DNA from: Inquilinus limosus
GTDB lineage: Bacteria; Pseudomonadota; Alphaproteobacteria; DSM-16000; Inquilinaceae
Direction of reading: 5' to 3'
DNA length: 43,167 bases
Assembly: GCF_002195995.1 (NCBI RefSeq)
Contig: NZ_NHON01000011.1
Span: 114,806 to 157,972 of the forward strand
Shown here piece by piece: positions 18,100-26,955 of the stretch (position 1 is the stretch's first letter; each line of letters begins with the position of its first letter). The position numbers and the translations under genes were made by a program. Under the pieces are notes generated by a model. It worked only from the letters and a program-made list of their open reading frames with translations, was not told where the DNA came from and did no database searches.

Positions 18100-18134
18100 A
18101 GTTGAGGGGAAGGAGACTGAAGGCTTTTAGGTCA

Positions 18135-19718
18135 TCAAGCCTTCGGCAGCTTCAGGGCGACGAAGCGCTGGTCGCCCTGGCGGTTGATCAGGAGCATCAC
18201 GGCGTTGCGGTCCGCTTCCTTGGCCGCCTTGACCTGCTTGGCGACCTCGGACGGGGTCTTCACCGCCTCGCTGCCGACCCGGACGATGACGTCGCCGGGG
18301 CCGACGCCGGTCTCGCGCGCCGGGCCGTCCTCGCGGATGCCGGTGACCAGCACGCCCTCGACCTCGTCCGGCACGCTGAACTCGCGGCGCACCTTCGGGG
18401 TCAGGGCCGAGAGCGACAGGCCGAGCTGGTCGTCGACCGCCGGGCCGTTCTCCTCGGCGCTGGCGACCTCCTTCGAGCCCGGCAGCTTGGCGATCTCGAC
18501 CGAGATGGTCTCGGTCTTGCCGTTGCGCAGCACCTCGACCGGCACGGTCTTGCCGGCGGTGGTGTCGGCGACCAGGCGCGGCAGGTCGGAGAGCTGGTTG
18601 ACCGGCTTGCCGTCATAGCCGGTGATCACGTCGCCCTGGTGCAGACCGGCCTTCAGCGCCGGGCTGTCGTCCTGGACATCGGCGACCAGCGCGCCCTTGG
18701 CCTTCTCGAGGCCGAGCGCCTCGGCCATCTCCGGCGTCACCGCCTGGATCTGCACGCCGAGCCAGCCGCGCTCGACGCTGCCATGCTCGCGAATCTGCGC
18801 GATCACGGTCTTGGCCAGGTTCGACGGGATGGCGAAGCCGATGCCGACCGAGCCGCCCGACGGCGAGTAGATCGCGCTGTTGATGCCGATCACCTTGCCG
18901 CTGGTGTCGAAGCTGGGGCCGCCCGAATTGCCGCGGTTGATCGGCGCGTCGATCTGCAGGAAGTCGTCGAACGGGCCGGAATGCAGGTCGCGGCCGCGGG
19001 CCGAGACGATGCCGGCCGTAACGCTGCCGCCGAGGCCGAACGGGTTGCCGACGGCCACGACCCAGTCGCCGACCTGGGCGGCGTCGCTGTCGCCCCACTC
19101 GACCGCGGTCAGCTTCTTGTCGGTCTCGATCTTCAGCAGGGCGAGGTCGGTCTTCTCGTCGGTGCCGACGACCTTGGCCGGGATCACGGTACCGTCATTG
19201 AGGGTGACCGTGATGTTGTCGGCGTCCTTCACCACATGGTTGTTAGTGACGATATAGCCGGCCGGGTCGATGATGAAGCCGGAGCCGGCGCCATGGATCA
19301 CCTGGTCGCTATCGCCACCGCCCCCACCGCCACGGGGCCCGCGGCGGCCGGGCTGCTGCTCGTCGAAGAAGCGCTTGAAGAACTCGTCGAAGGGCGAGCC
19401 GGGCGGGAATTGGCGCATCCGCGGGCCGTTGCCGCCCTCGTCCTCATCGGCCATCTGCGAGGCCGACGGGTGCTCGGTGGTCGAGACATTGACCACGGCC
19501 GGGGTGACCTGGCGCACCAGGCCGGCGAAGGAACCGGGGGCGGCCGGGACGATCGAGGTCGGCGCCTCGGCCTGGCTCTGGGCCACGGCCGGGCGGTCGA
19601 AGGTCAGGACAGCCCCGACCGGCACGCCGATCAGGGCCGTGCCGAGCAGCAGCGCCGCCGTCATCCGGCGGAGGCCGGTCCGCGGGCCGCGATCGTCGGA
19701 ACCGAGGGGGGTCTTCAT
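18135..19718 (-). CDS. degP: Do-family serine endoprotease (DegP/HtrA/MucD)
   Basis: A 527-residue periplasmic protease/chaperone for misfolded envelope proteins. A signal or anchor segment (about residues 19-46) precedes an acidic, glycine-rich linker (GGGGGGDSD near 130-140). The trypsin-like domain has His161 in IVTNNHVV, Asp191 in KTDLALL and Ser265 in GNSGGPS. Two PDZ domains follow (about 300-395 and 420-520). The ATG at 19718 was chosen because GGAG (19728-19731, complement) lies nine bases upstream; ATGs at 19727 and 19736 are in frame but poorly spaced. It is transcribed alone, ending at a strong terminator. The 400 bases upstream hold possible regulatory elements. Confidence 0.93.
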   Translation of the reverse strand: MKTPLGSDDRGPRTGLRRMTAALLLGTALIGVPVGAVLTFDRPAVAQSQAEAPTSIVPAAPGSFAGLVRQVTPAVVNVSTTEHPSASQMADEDEGGNGPRMRQFPPGSPFDEFFKRFFDEQQPGRRGPRGGGGGGDSDQVIHGAGSGFIIDPAGYIVTNNHVVKDADNITVTLNDGTVIPAKVVGTDEKTDLALLKIETDKKLTAVEWGDSDAAQVGDWVVAVGNPFGLGGSVTAGIVSARGRDLHSGPFDDFLQIDAPINRGNSGGPSFDTSGKVIGINSAIYSPSGGSVGIGFAIPSNLAKTVIAQIREHGSVERGWLGVQIQAVTPEMAEALGLEKAKGALVADVQDDSPALKAGLHQGDVITGYDGKPVNQLSDLPRLVADTTAGKTVPVEVLRNGKTETISVEIAKLPGSKEVASAEENGPAVDDQLGLSLSALTPKVRREFSVPDEVEGVLVTGIREDGPARETGVGPGDVIVRVGSEAVKTPSEVAKQVKAAKEADRNAVMLLINRQGDQRFVALKLPKA

Positions 19719-20117
19719 CTGCGTCATCTCCACCACTGTCCAAGCGCCGCCGCAATCGGTCGGCGTATGGTGATGAAGATGGGGCCTCGGCCTTTAAACG
19801 CCTGTTTCGTCGGTATTAATTCGATTTAATGAAGGTCCGCTGAATCGCCCCCGCGCCGCACAGCAATTTCGTTTCGGAATTGGGGCAATTCCTTGTGAGC
19901 TTAACGAAAAGTATGTTGCCGCCCCCCGTCCCCGCGGCGCAAAACCAGACCGCGGCTTCGGCCGGTGCCGGCACCGTGCCTCGGCATCCCGCCAGCGGCC
20001 GGCCGCCAAACCGAGAGGTTGTTCTTCGCATCGGCCTGCCCATATCTCGGGTATCGGCCGATATGCCGAAAACCGATCCCGATGTTCACCGATCCCGGTG
20101 AGCGGGAGAGAGACAAC
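19719..20117. other. Long intergenic region upstream of degP
   Basis: About 400 bases between the protease start and a small plus-strand gene. It has an AT-rich patch near 19815-19835 (TATTAATTCGATTTAAT) and a perfect inverted repeat GGAATTG-GGG-CAATTCC at 19876-19892. No clear promoter consensus was recognised for either direction. The open frames here are short and lack ribosome sites. Confidence 0.5.
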
Positions 20118-20273
20118 ATGGTCACAACACTTCTTGTCGTCTGGGCCATCATCGGCCCATCCGTCGGACTTGCCGTCGGCGCGTGGTGGTGCAGCCGCGA
20201 GCGGGATGAGCCCGTTCGCGTCACCTCCCGCCAGGCCCTGCCATCCCCCGAGCGCTCGCTGGGCTGGCGCTGA
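20118..20273 (+). CDS. Small single-span membrane protein (51 residues)
   Basis: A 51-residue open frame starting MVTTLLVVWAIIGPSVGLAV, so nearly half is one transmembrane helix. A short basic and polar tail (CSRERDEPVRVTSRQ) follows. GGGAGAG lies about seven bases before the ATG, which supports real translation. I do not recognise a family. Small membrane proteins near envelope-stress proteases are known, but a link with degP, 400 bases away on the other strand, would be speculation. Confidence 0.5.
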   Translation: MVTTLLVVWAIIGPSVGLAVGAWWCSRERDEPVRVTSRQALPSPERSLGWR

Positions 20274-20312
20274 CCGGGGCCGCTTCGGCCCGTCCGACCG
20301 GATGGCGGACCA

Positions 20313-20906
20313 TCAGATGATGGTCAGCAGCGCGTGCAGCTCGGCCGGGTCGATCTCCGGCTGCGGATCGCCCCAATGCGCGTCGACCTCGTCCGACAGC
20401 TGGTTCAGCACATGGACGCGGACGTCATGGCAGCCGTCGATGCGCTGCTGCACGGCGGCGTCGACCGGCCAGACCGTGGCGACCAGCATCAGCACATAGG
20501 ACAGGTCGTCGGTGGCGTCCGACAGCGGCAGCAGCAGGGTGCGCTTGCGGACGCTGTCGAGGCCGTCCGACAGCGCGAACTCGGCGTAGAGCGGCCGTTC
20601 GGAGAGCTGCACCGTCATCAGCGCCCGGCGCATCGCGTCGTGGCGCTCGCCGGCGCAGAGATCCTCCAGCGCCCGGCCGGGCAGGTTCCGGTCCGAGGGC
20701 AGCCCCGCGCCCTGGGCGTCCAGCGCGAAGCGGAACGTTCCCTCGCACGGCATCCACGCCCATAGCAGGATCGGCGGCGGCAGCCGGCTGAGACTGGCGA
20801 AGATCATGTCGTCGCACGCGGGCAGCCGGCCCCTCGCCGCCAGTCGGCCCCATATCCGGTAGACCGTCCGAAGCTGCCGGTCCGCAATCGACTCGTCGAA
20901 CCCCAC
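20313..20906 (-). CDS. PAS_5-type domain protein
   Basis: A 197-residue protein matching the alphaproteobacterial PAS_5 group (formerly DUF1457) by length and sequence style. It opens with a helix (LRTVYRIWGRLAARGRLPACDD) and continues with the PAS-like core ILLWAWMPCEGTFRFALDAQGAGLPS and GRALEDLC. These stand-alone PAS proteins occur in many copies in alphaproteobacteria and have no defined output domain; some are linked to cell-surface or motility control. There is no operon partner. The first gene on the other side is a divergent amidotransferase, 216 bases away. Confidence 0.75.
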   Translation of the reverse strand: MGFDESIADRQLRTVYRIWGRLAARGRLPACDDMIFASLSRLPPPILLWAWMPCEGTFRFALDAQGAGLPSDRNLPGRALEDLCAGERHDAMRRALMTVQLSERPLYAEFALSDGLDSVRKRTLLLPLSDATDDLSYVLMLVATVWPVDAAVQQRIDGCHDVRVHVLNQLSDEVDAHWGDPQPEIDPAELHALLTII

Positions 20907-21122
20907 CTAACCATCCCCCCACAGGAAGCTCGCCGCACACGCGAGAAAACTCTGCTCTCACATCCTAAACTATGCATCCCCCAATTGGAGGATGACATTG
21001 AAAGTTTTCAGACAGGCGACGACGATTCGTCCAGACCTGTTGCCGGGATGTCAGGGGTGACGCCGGTCCCGCAACGGCGTATTCCACAAGCCGGTTCCGG
21101 TCTTTGACGAGTCGATGCGATC

Positions 21123-21893
21123 ATGTGCCGCTGGCTGAGCTATTCGGGCGCCCCGATCTTCCTCGAGAAGCTGCTGTTCGAACCCGAATTCTCGCTGATC
21201 CAGCAGAGCCTGCACGCCCGCAAGGCCGTGGTGGCGACCAATGGCGACGGCTTCGGCGTCGGCTGGTACGGCGAGCGGCCGGTGCCCGGCCTGTACCGCG
21301 ACATCCTGCCCGCCTGGGCCGACCCGAACCTGAAGAGCCTGGCGCACCAGATCCGGGCCAAGATGTTCTTCGCCCATGTCCGGGCCTCGACCGGCACCGC
21401 CACCAGCCGGGCCAACTGCCACCCCTTCTCCCAGGGCCGCTGGCTGTTCATGCACAACGGCCAGATCGGCGGCTACGACCGGATCCGCCGGCGCCTCGAC
21501 GCGCTGATCCCGGACGAGCTGTATCCGCATCGCGGCGGCACCACCGACAGCGAGCTGATCTTCCTGGCGCTGTTCGGCTTCGGGCTGGAGACCGACCCGG
21601 CCGGGGCGCTGCGGCGCACCGTCGCGGCGATCGGCGACATCATGGCCGGCGCGACCGTCGCCGAGCCGCTGCGCATGACCGCGGCGCTGAGCGACGGCTG
21701 CAGCGTCTGGGCGGTGCGCTATGCCAGCGACGAGACGCCGCCATCGCTGTTCTACTGCTCGATCGACGAGCAGCGGCTGATCGTGTCCGAGCCGCTGGAC
21801 GGCGATTTCGACCACTGGCACCAGGTGCCGCCCGGCCATCTGCTGGTGACCGACTGCGCCGGCCGGCTGGACCTGGAGCCGTTCCGCCCCTGA
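21123..21893 (+). CDS. Class II glutamine amidotransferase (YafJ-like)
   Basis: A 256-residue stand-alone Ntn-type glutaminase domain. Cys2 (MCRWLSYSG) becomes the N-terminal nucleophile after Met removal. Family features include NGDGFGVGWYGE (residues about 40-51), HVRASTGTATSRANCHPF near 84-101, the oxyanion motif FMHNGQIGGY near 109-118 and TTDSELIF near 140. Such proteins hydrolyse glutamine or gamma-glutamyl compounds; the YafJ group has no defined partner, and the EgtC group acts in ergothioneine synthesis, for which no neighbouring genes are seen. It ends 20 bases from the convergent dehydrogenase gene. Confidence 0.9.
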   Translation: MCRWLSYSGAPIFLEKLLFEPEFSLIQQSLHARKAVVATNGDGFGVGWYGERPVPGLYRDILPAWADPNLKSLAHQIRAKMFFAHVRASTGTATSRANCHPFSQGRWLFMHNGQIGGYDRIRRRLDALIPDELYPHRGGTTDSELIFLALFGFGLETDPAGALRRTVAAIGDIMAGATVAEPLRMTAALSDGCSVWAVRYASDETPPSLFYCSIDEQRLIVSEPLDGDFDHWHQVPPGHLLVTDCAGRLDLEPFRP

Positions 21894-21912
21894 TCCGCCG
21901 GCCGGCTTTCCG

Positions 21913-24423
21913 TCACGCCCGCAGCCTTTCGTTGTTCGGATCGAAGGGCGATTCCTCGATCACCACGGCGCGGTGCGGCTTGCCGAGGATGGTGACGTCC
22001 AGCTCGGTGCCGATCTCGCCGAGATCCGGCCGCACCATCGCCAGGGCCAGGGACTTGCCGAGGCGCCAGCCATAGCCGCCCGAGGTGCAGCGGCCGACCA
22101 GCTCGCCGCCCTTGGTGATCGGCTCGTTGCCGCGGGCGTCGGCGTCGGTGACGTCGAGCACCTCGAGCGTCACGAAGCGGTTCCTGAAGCCGCGCTCGCG
22201 CCAGGCCACCAGCGCGTCGCGGCCGATGAAGTCGCCCTTGTTCGGATGGACGAAGCGGTCGAGTCCCGATTCCAGCGCCGCGTATTCGATCGACAGCTCG
22301 CGCGGGATCAGCCGGTACGACTTCTCCAGCCGCAGCGAGTCCATCGTGCGGATGCCGAAGGGCTTCAGGTCGAACTCCTTCCCCGCATCCATCAGCAGGT
22401 CGAAGATGGTGTTCTGCATCTCGATCGGATGGTGCAGCTCCCAGCCCAGCTCGCCGACGAAGTTGACGCGCAGCGCCTGGGCCTGGGCGATGCCGACATT
22501 GATCGGCTTGCCCGACAGCCAGGGGAAGGCGGCGTTGGACAGGTCGGTGTCGGTCAGCTTCTGCAGCAGGGCGCGGGAGCTGGGGCCGGCCAGCACGAAG
22601 ACGCCGGTCTGGGTGGTGATCTTCTGCAGCTCGACCGAGCCGTCGCGCGGCCGCAGCTTCTGCAGCGTGTCCCAGTCGTGCCGCTCGAAGGCGCCGGCGC
22701 CGACCAGGTAGTAGCGGTTCGGCCCCTCGCAGTAGATCGTGAACTCCGACCGCACGCCGCCGTTCTTCGACAAGAGATGCGCCAGGGTCATGCGGCCCGG
22801 CTTCTTCGGCACCCGGTTGGCGACGATGCCGTCCAGCCAGGCGGCCGCGCCCGGCCCGCTGACCGTGTATTTGGCGAAGGCCGACATGTCGAGCAGGCCG
22901 ACGGTCTCATGCACATGCCGGGCCTCGCGGCCGACGAACTCGAAGTAGTTCGAGCGGCGGAAGCTCCACTTCTCGCGGATGGCCTCGCCCGGCGCCGCCG
23001 GCGGGTGGTTCTCGTTGACCAGCGTGTCGGGCTTGTTGAGGTCCGCCTCGGTCAGCTCATAACCCTCGGGCGCGAACCAGTTCGGCCGCTCCCAGCCATA
23101 GACGGTGCCGAACACGGCGCCCAGCGCCTTCATCCGGTCGTAGCAGGGCGCCCGCTTCAGCGGCCGGGCCTCGGCCCGCTCCTCATCCGGGTAGTGAACG
23201 GTGAAGACGTTGCGGTAGGCCTCCTCGTTCTTGGCCTTGAGGTAGCCGCGCGAGGCGTAGGGGCCGAAGCGCCGCGGGTCGACGCCCATCATGTCGATCG
23301 AGGGCTCGCCCTCGACGATCCATTCGGCCAGCTGCCAGCCGGCGCCGCCGGCGGCGGTGACGCCGAAGCTGTGGCCCTCGTTCAGCCAGAAGTTCTTCAG
23401 GCCCCAGGCCGGGCCGATGATCGGGCTGCCGTCCGGGGTGTAGGCGATGGCGCCGTTATAGACCTTCTTGACCCCGACCTCGCCGAAGGCGGGCACGCGG
23501 GCGATCGCGGTCTCGATATGCGGCGCGATCCGCTCCAGATCCTCCTGGAACAGCTCGTATTCGGACTGCTCGTCCGGCCCGTCGACATAGCAGACGGGCG
23601 CGCCCGGTTCGTAGGGGCCGAGGATGAAGCCGCCGGCCTCCTCGCGCAGATACCAGGAGCTGTCGGCCTCGCGCAGCACGCCCATCTCCGGCAGGCCCTG
23701 GCGCTGCCGCTCCTGCACCGCCGGGTGCGGCTCGGTGACGATGTACTGGTGCTCGACCGGGATCACCGGCACGTCGAGCCCGACCATGGCGCCGGTGCGG
23801 CGGGCGAAGTTGCCGGAGGCCGAGACCACATGCTCGCAGGTGATGTCGCCCTTGTCGGTCTTGACCAGCCATTCGCCGGACGGGGTCTGCTCGATGCCGA
23901 GGACGGTGGTGAAGCGATGGATCTCCGCCCCCATCGCCCGGGCGCCCTTGGCGAAGGCCTGGGTCAGGTCGGCCGGCTGGATGTAGCCGTCATCCGGGTG
24001 CTGGATCGCGCCGATCAGGCCGTCGGTCTCGCACAGCGGCCAGACCTCCTTGACCTGGGCCGGGGTCAGGACGTTGACCTTGATGCCGATCGTGTCGGCC
24101 ACGCCCTTGTAGTACATGAACTCGTCCCAGCGATCCTTGGTCCGGGCGAGGCGGATGTTGGAGACCTGGCGGAAGCCGACATGCTGGCCGGTCTCGGCCT
24201 CGAGCGAGTTGTAGAGCTTGACCGAGTACTTATGGATCTGCCCGACCGAGTAGCTCATGTTGAACAGCGGCAGCAGCCCGGCGGCGTGCCAGGTGGAGCC
24301 GGAGGTCAGCTCCTTGCGCTCGATCAGGACGACGTCCGTCCAGCCCTTCTTGGCCAGGTGGTAGAGCGTGCCCACGCCCACCACGCCGCCGCCGATCACC
24401 ACCACGCGCGCTGTTGACTTCAT
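21913..24423 (-). CDS. FAD-dependent dimethylglycine/sarcosine dehydrogenase-like protein with GcvT domain
   Basis: An 836-residue fusion enzyme. The N-terminal DAO-type FAD domain (about 1-400) has the dinucleotide motif VIGGGVVGVG and STWHAAGL, where His46 matches the covalent FAD attachment site of the dimethylglycine/sarcosine dehydrogenases. A connector domain follows. The C-terminal aminomethyltransferase (GcvT) and GcvT-C regions (about 455-830) would bind folate and capture the one-carbon unit. The expected reaction is oxidative N-demethylation of dimethylglycine or sarcosine. The start is the ATG at 24423; upstream in-frame ATGs give a tail without family similarity. The divergent neighbour is a D-2-hydroxyacid dehydrogenase, compatible with C1/glycine metabolism. 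Confidence 0.88.
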   Translation of the reverse strand: MKSTARVVVIGGGVVGVGTLYHLAKKGWTDVVLIERKELTSGSTWHAAGLLPLFNMSYSVGQIHKYSVKLYNSLEAETGQHVGFRQVSNIRLARTKDRWDEFMYYKGVADTIGIKVNVLTPAQVKEVWPLCETDGLIGAIQHPDDGYIQPADLTQAFAKGARAMGAEIHRFTTVLGIEQTPSGEWLVKTDKGDITCEHVVSASGNFARRTGAMVGLDVPVIPVEHQYIVTEPHPAVQERQRQGLPEMGVLREADSSWYLREEAGGFILGPYEPGAPVCYVDGPDEQSEYELFQEDLERIAPHIETAIARVPAFGEVGVKKVYNGAIAYTPDGSPIIGPAWGLKNFWLNEGHSFGVTAAGGAGWQLAEWIVEGEPSIDMMGVDPRRFGPYASRGYLKAKNEEAYRNVFTVHYPDEERAEARPLKRAPCYDRMKALGAVFGTVYGWERPNWFAPEGYELTEADLNKPDTLVNENHPPAAPGEAIREKWSFRRSNYFEFVGREARHVHETVGLLDMSAFAKYTVSGPGAAAWLDGIVANRVPKKPGRMTLAHLLSKNGGVRSEFTIYCEGPNRYYLVGAGAFERHDWDTLQKLRPRDGSVELQKITTQTGVFVLAGPSSRALLQKLTDTDLSNAAFPWLSGKPINVGIAQAQALRVNFVGELGWELHHPIEMQNTIFDLLMDAGKEFDLKPFGIRTMDSLRLEKSYRLIPRELSIEYAALESGLDRFVHPNKGDFIGRDALVAWRERGFRNRFVTLEVLDVTDADARGNEPITKGGELVGRCTSGGYGWRLGKSLALAMVRPDLGEIGTELDVTILGKPHRAVVIEESPFDPNNERLRA

Positions 24424-24644
24424 CGCTCGAACCGCTCCCTGCGGGCCACTCCGGCCATCGTGATGGGAGTGTCCGGGCCGGGCCGGTTCGGGGCTAACCC
24501 AGCCGCGACCTGTGATGTCGCAGGCCCGCCAAAGCCTCCTCGCCGACGCCCCCTGCCCGCCCGAACGCCGGCCATGTCGCAATCGGACTGGCCGGCCGCG
24601 CCGGGATCGGCATGCTGGCTGGCAGGATTCCCGCGAGGCCGACC

Positions 24645-25631
24645 ATGACGCTGCCATCCACACCGAAGATCGTCTTCCTCGACCGCGAGACGCTGGCCCC
24701 GGCGATCCGCCTGCGCCCGCCCGCCTTCCCGCATCGCTGGGAGGAGCATCAGCGCACCGCACCGGAACAGGTGCCGGAGCGGCTGGACGGTGCGAGCGTC
24801 GCCGTGATCAACAAGGTGCCGCTGCGCGAGCCGGTGCTGGAGCGGCTGCCGGACCTCCGCCTGATCGCCGTCGCCGCCACCGGCACGGATTGCGTCGACA
24901 CCGCCTGGTGCGACCGGCACGGCGTCGCCGTCTGCAACATCCGCGGCTATGCCGTGCACACGGTGCCGGAGCATGTCTTCACCCTGATCCTGGCGCTGCG
25001 CCGGTCGCTGCTGCCCTATCGCCGCTCGGTCGAGGCCGGGCGCTGGCAGGAGGCCAGGCAGTTCTGCTTCTTCGACCATCCGGTGCTGGACCTGCATGGC
25101 GCCCGGCTGGGGCTGATCGGCGGCGGGTCGCTGGGCAGCGCCGTGGCGACGATCGGCCGGGCCTTCGGCATGGACGTGGTCTTCGCCGGCCGCAAGGGCG
25201 ATACGGCGCCGGCCGATGGCCGCCTGGCGTTCGACGAGGTGATCGCGACCAGCGACGTGATCTCGCTGCACTGCCCGCTGCGGCCGGAGACGCGCGGCCT
25301 GATCGGCGCCGCGGAGTTCGCGCGGATGAAGCCGGAGGCGCTGCTGATCAACACGGCGCGGGGCGGGCTGGTCGACGAGGCCGCCTTGACCGAGGCGCTG
25401 CGGGCCGGCCGCATCGGCGGCGCCGGCTTCGACGTGGCGATGCCGGAGCCGCCGCCGGCCGACGCGCCGCTGATGAAGCTCTTGGACCTGCCGAACTTCA
25501 TCCTGACGCCGCATGTCGCCTGGGCCGCGCGCGGCGCCATGCAGGCCCTGGCCGACCAGCTGGTCGACCTGATCGACGCGTTCGAGCAGGGCCGGCCCTT
25601 CAACCTGGTGGCGGGCGGGCCGAAGGGCTGA
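24645..25631 (+). CDS. D-2-hydroxyacid dehydrogenase (glycerate/hydroxypyruvate type)
   Basis: A 328-residue NAD(P)-dependent dehydrogenase. The substrate domain flanks a Rossmann domain with [11 protein letters not shown] at 157-167. The catalytic residues are Arg239 ([10 protein letters not shown]), Glu268 (MPEPPP) and His290 (TPHVAW). The overall style, including [16 protein letters not shown], fits the glycerate/hydroxypyruvate reductase branch; the substrate is not certain. The ATG at 24645 was preferred over 24612 because of the ribosome-site-like CGAGG seven bases upstream and the family-typical N-terminus. It is divergent from the dehydrogenase at 24423, with a 221-base gap holding a weak palindrome, GCGAC-N7-GTCGC (24505-24521). 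Confidence 0.88.
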   Translation: MTLPSTPKIVFLDRETLAPAIRLRPPAFPHRWEEHQRTAPEQVPERLDGASVAVINKVPLREPVLERLPDLRLIAVAATGTDCVDTAWCDRHGVAVCNIRGYAVHTVPEHVFTLILALRRSLLPYRRSVEAGRWQEARQFCFFDHPVLDLHGARLGLIGGGSLGSAVATIGRAFGMDVVFAGRKGDTAPADGRLAFDEVIATSDVISLHCPLRPETRGLIGAAEFARMKPEALLINTARGGLVDEAALTEALRAGRIGGAGFDVAMPEPPPADAPLMKLLDLPNFILTPHVAWAARGAMQALADQLVDLIDAFEQGRPFNLVAGGPKG

Positions 25632-25705
25632 GGGGACAGCCTCGGGGAGGCCTGTCGTCTCGTCCGCGAGCGGGAGCGTTTCAGGGCGCATCCCCGCCCT
25701 TTGCC

Positions 25706-25885
25706 GTCATTGCGAGCGCAGCGAGACCCTTTTCAGAGTTCCCAACACCATCATTGCGAGCGCAGCGAAGCAATCCAGGGGCCAGTGCGCACCGGCCCCT
25801 GGATTGCTTCGTCGGCTTCGCCTCCTCGCAATGACGCCGAGGGAGTGGCGTTGTGAAAAGCCCTCGCAAGCGGGAGAGGCAATGT
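25706..25885. repeat. Repeat cluster: CATTGCGAGCG-family copy plus fragments
   Basis: A full hairpin copy spans 25751-25834 (TCATTGCGAG with CTCGCAATGA, including the GCAATCCAGGGGCC inner stem). It is preceded by a truncated left end at 25706-25726. It is followed near 25866-25882 by CGCAAGCGGGAGAGGCAAT, the right end of the CTCTCCC family seen at 39128-39261. Two repeat families are therefore nested in one 277-base gap. Confidence 0.85.
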
Positions 25886-25908
25886 GTTCGCACGCCCGTC
25901 CGATCCCG

Positions 25909-26688
25909 TCATCGTCGTCGGGCGGCGGCGGCGCGGGCGTTCAGCTCGTCGAGCTCGCGTGGGTCCTCGACCCGCTGGTCGGTCTCGCAGTTCCACCAGT
26001 AGGGTTCTCCGACCTGCCTGCCCTCCTCGGTGGGGATGATGCGGCAGTAGGGCCACCATGGCCGGGGGAGTGGCGGGTCGGGCGGCGGCCCCGCCCTCGT
26101 CGGCGGTGCCGGGCCGGCATCGGCGCCGTCCAGCCCGTGCAGCAGCACCGGCTTCGGGTCGACGCCGAGATCGCGGCAGAGACCGATGACGATCTCCTCG
26201 ACCGAGTGCCCGGCCAGGGCGAGGACCGCATCGATGTCCTCGTCGTCGATCAGCCGCTCCCACATCTCGGCCGAGAGGCGTTCGGCCTTGCGGCCATCGA
26301 TGTCGCGGTCGGCGGCGATGGACCGCGCGACGGCCCGGGCCACCTGGCGACGGCGCCCGGCCTTCTCCTCGGCCTGGTCGCGGGACCGGGCGACGGCCTT
26401 GTCCGCCATCTCCTGCCGGTCGCGGGCGAAACGGAACTTCAGCGCCAGGCTGCGGCGGACGACGCGGGCGGCGCGGTCGAAGGCCAGCCCGAGATCCTTG
26501 GCCTGGGCGGCATCGCCGGCCCGGGCGGCAGCCAGGGCCGCCTGATGCGTCACCTCCGCCTGCTCCATCGCCATCTCGGCCAGCCGGTCGAGCATGCGCG
26601 CGGCCTGCTCGGCCTCGGCCCGGTCGCGGGCCGTCGGAGCAGGCTGCTGGTTGGGGACGGAGTGCGACGCCTTCATGGAACGTATCAT
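25909..26688 (-). CDS. Hypothetical protein, helical N-terminus with aromatic C-terminus
   Basis: I do not recognise this 259-residue protein. Residues 20-150 are almost all charged alpha-helix, rich in Ala, Arg, Glu and Asp (for example [20 protein letters not shown]), with coiled-coil character and no membrane segment. A middle helical segment ([20 protein letters not shown]) is followed by a proline-rich linker. The C-terminal segment is aromatic ([23 protein letters not shown]). An ATG at 26676 is an alternative start; neither has a clear ribosome site. The even codon bias and the absence of other sensible frames argue for a real gene. It may be a DNA- or envelope-associated protein, but there is no evidence for a function. 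Confidence 0.65.
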   Translation of the reverse strand: MIRSMKASHSVPNQQPAPTARDRAEAEQAARMLDRLAEMAMEQAEVTHQAALAAARAGDAAQAKDLGLAFDRAARVVRRSLALKFRFARDRQEMADKAVARSRDQAEEKAGRRRQVARAVARSIAADRDIDGRKAERLSAEMWERLIDDEDIDAVLALAGHSVEEIVIGLCRDLGVDPKPVLLHGLDGADAGPAPPTRAGPPPDPPLPRPWWPYCRIIPTEEGRQVGEPYWWNCETDQRVEDPRELDELNARAAAARRR

Positions 26689-26955
26689 GAACGAGTCGCG
26701 CAGGATCGCGCAATGAACATTGTGTTTACGCGTGGCTGGAGCCGCTTCGCGCCCCGATTTCTGCGCTTGCCGAGGCGCAAATGGGACGCAGAAGCCGCCG
26801 CCCTTTGCCGCCCGCTTTGGACCTCCGGCGGACTTGGCGCCGGTGCCCCTGCGAGTCAGACTGGCCGGGAACAGCCCGCCCGCCGGCACCCCTGCCCCGC
26901 CGCGGCGGCTCCCTGGAACGCGCAAGCAGAACGGCCTGATCGGAAGGACGGACGC

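Noticed and set aside
16094-18130. Long plus-strand frame opposite bglX
   Set aside because: It has no recognisable motif and shadows a complete GH3 enzyme on the minus strand.
21973-24417. Antisense frame of 814 residues opposite the FAD/GcvT dehydrogenase
   Set aside because: The composition is that of a GC-driven shadow (long runs of Ala, Gly, Arg, His) with no domain motifs, while the opposite strand has a full enzyme.
25706-25885. Repeat cluster as a CRISPR array
   Set aside because: The copies are inverted hairpins and fragments without regular spacing, unique spacers or cas genes.
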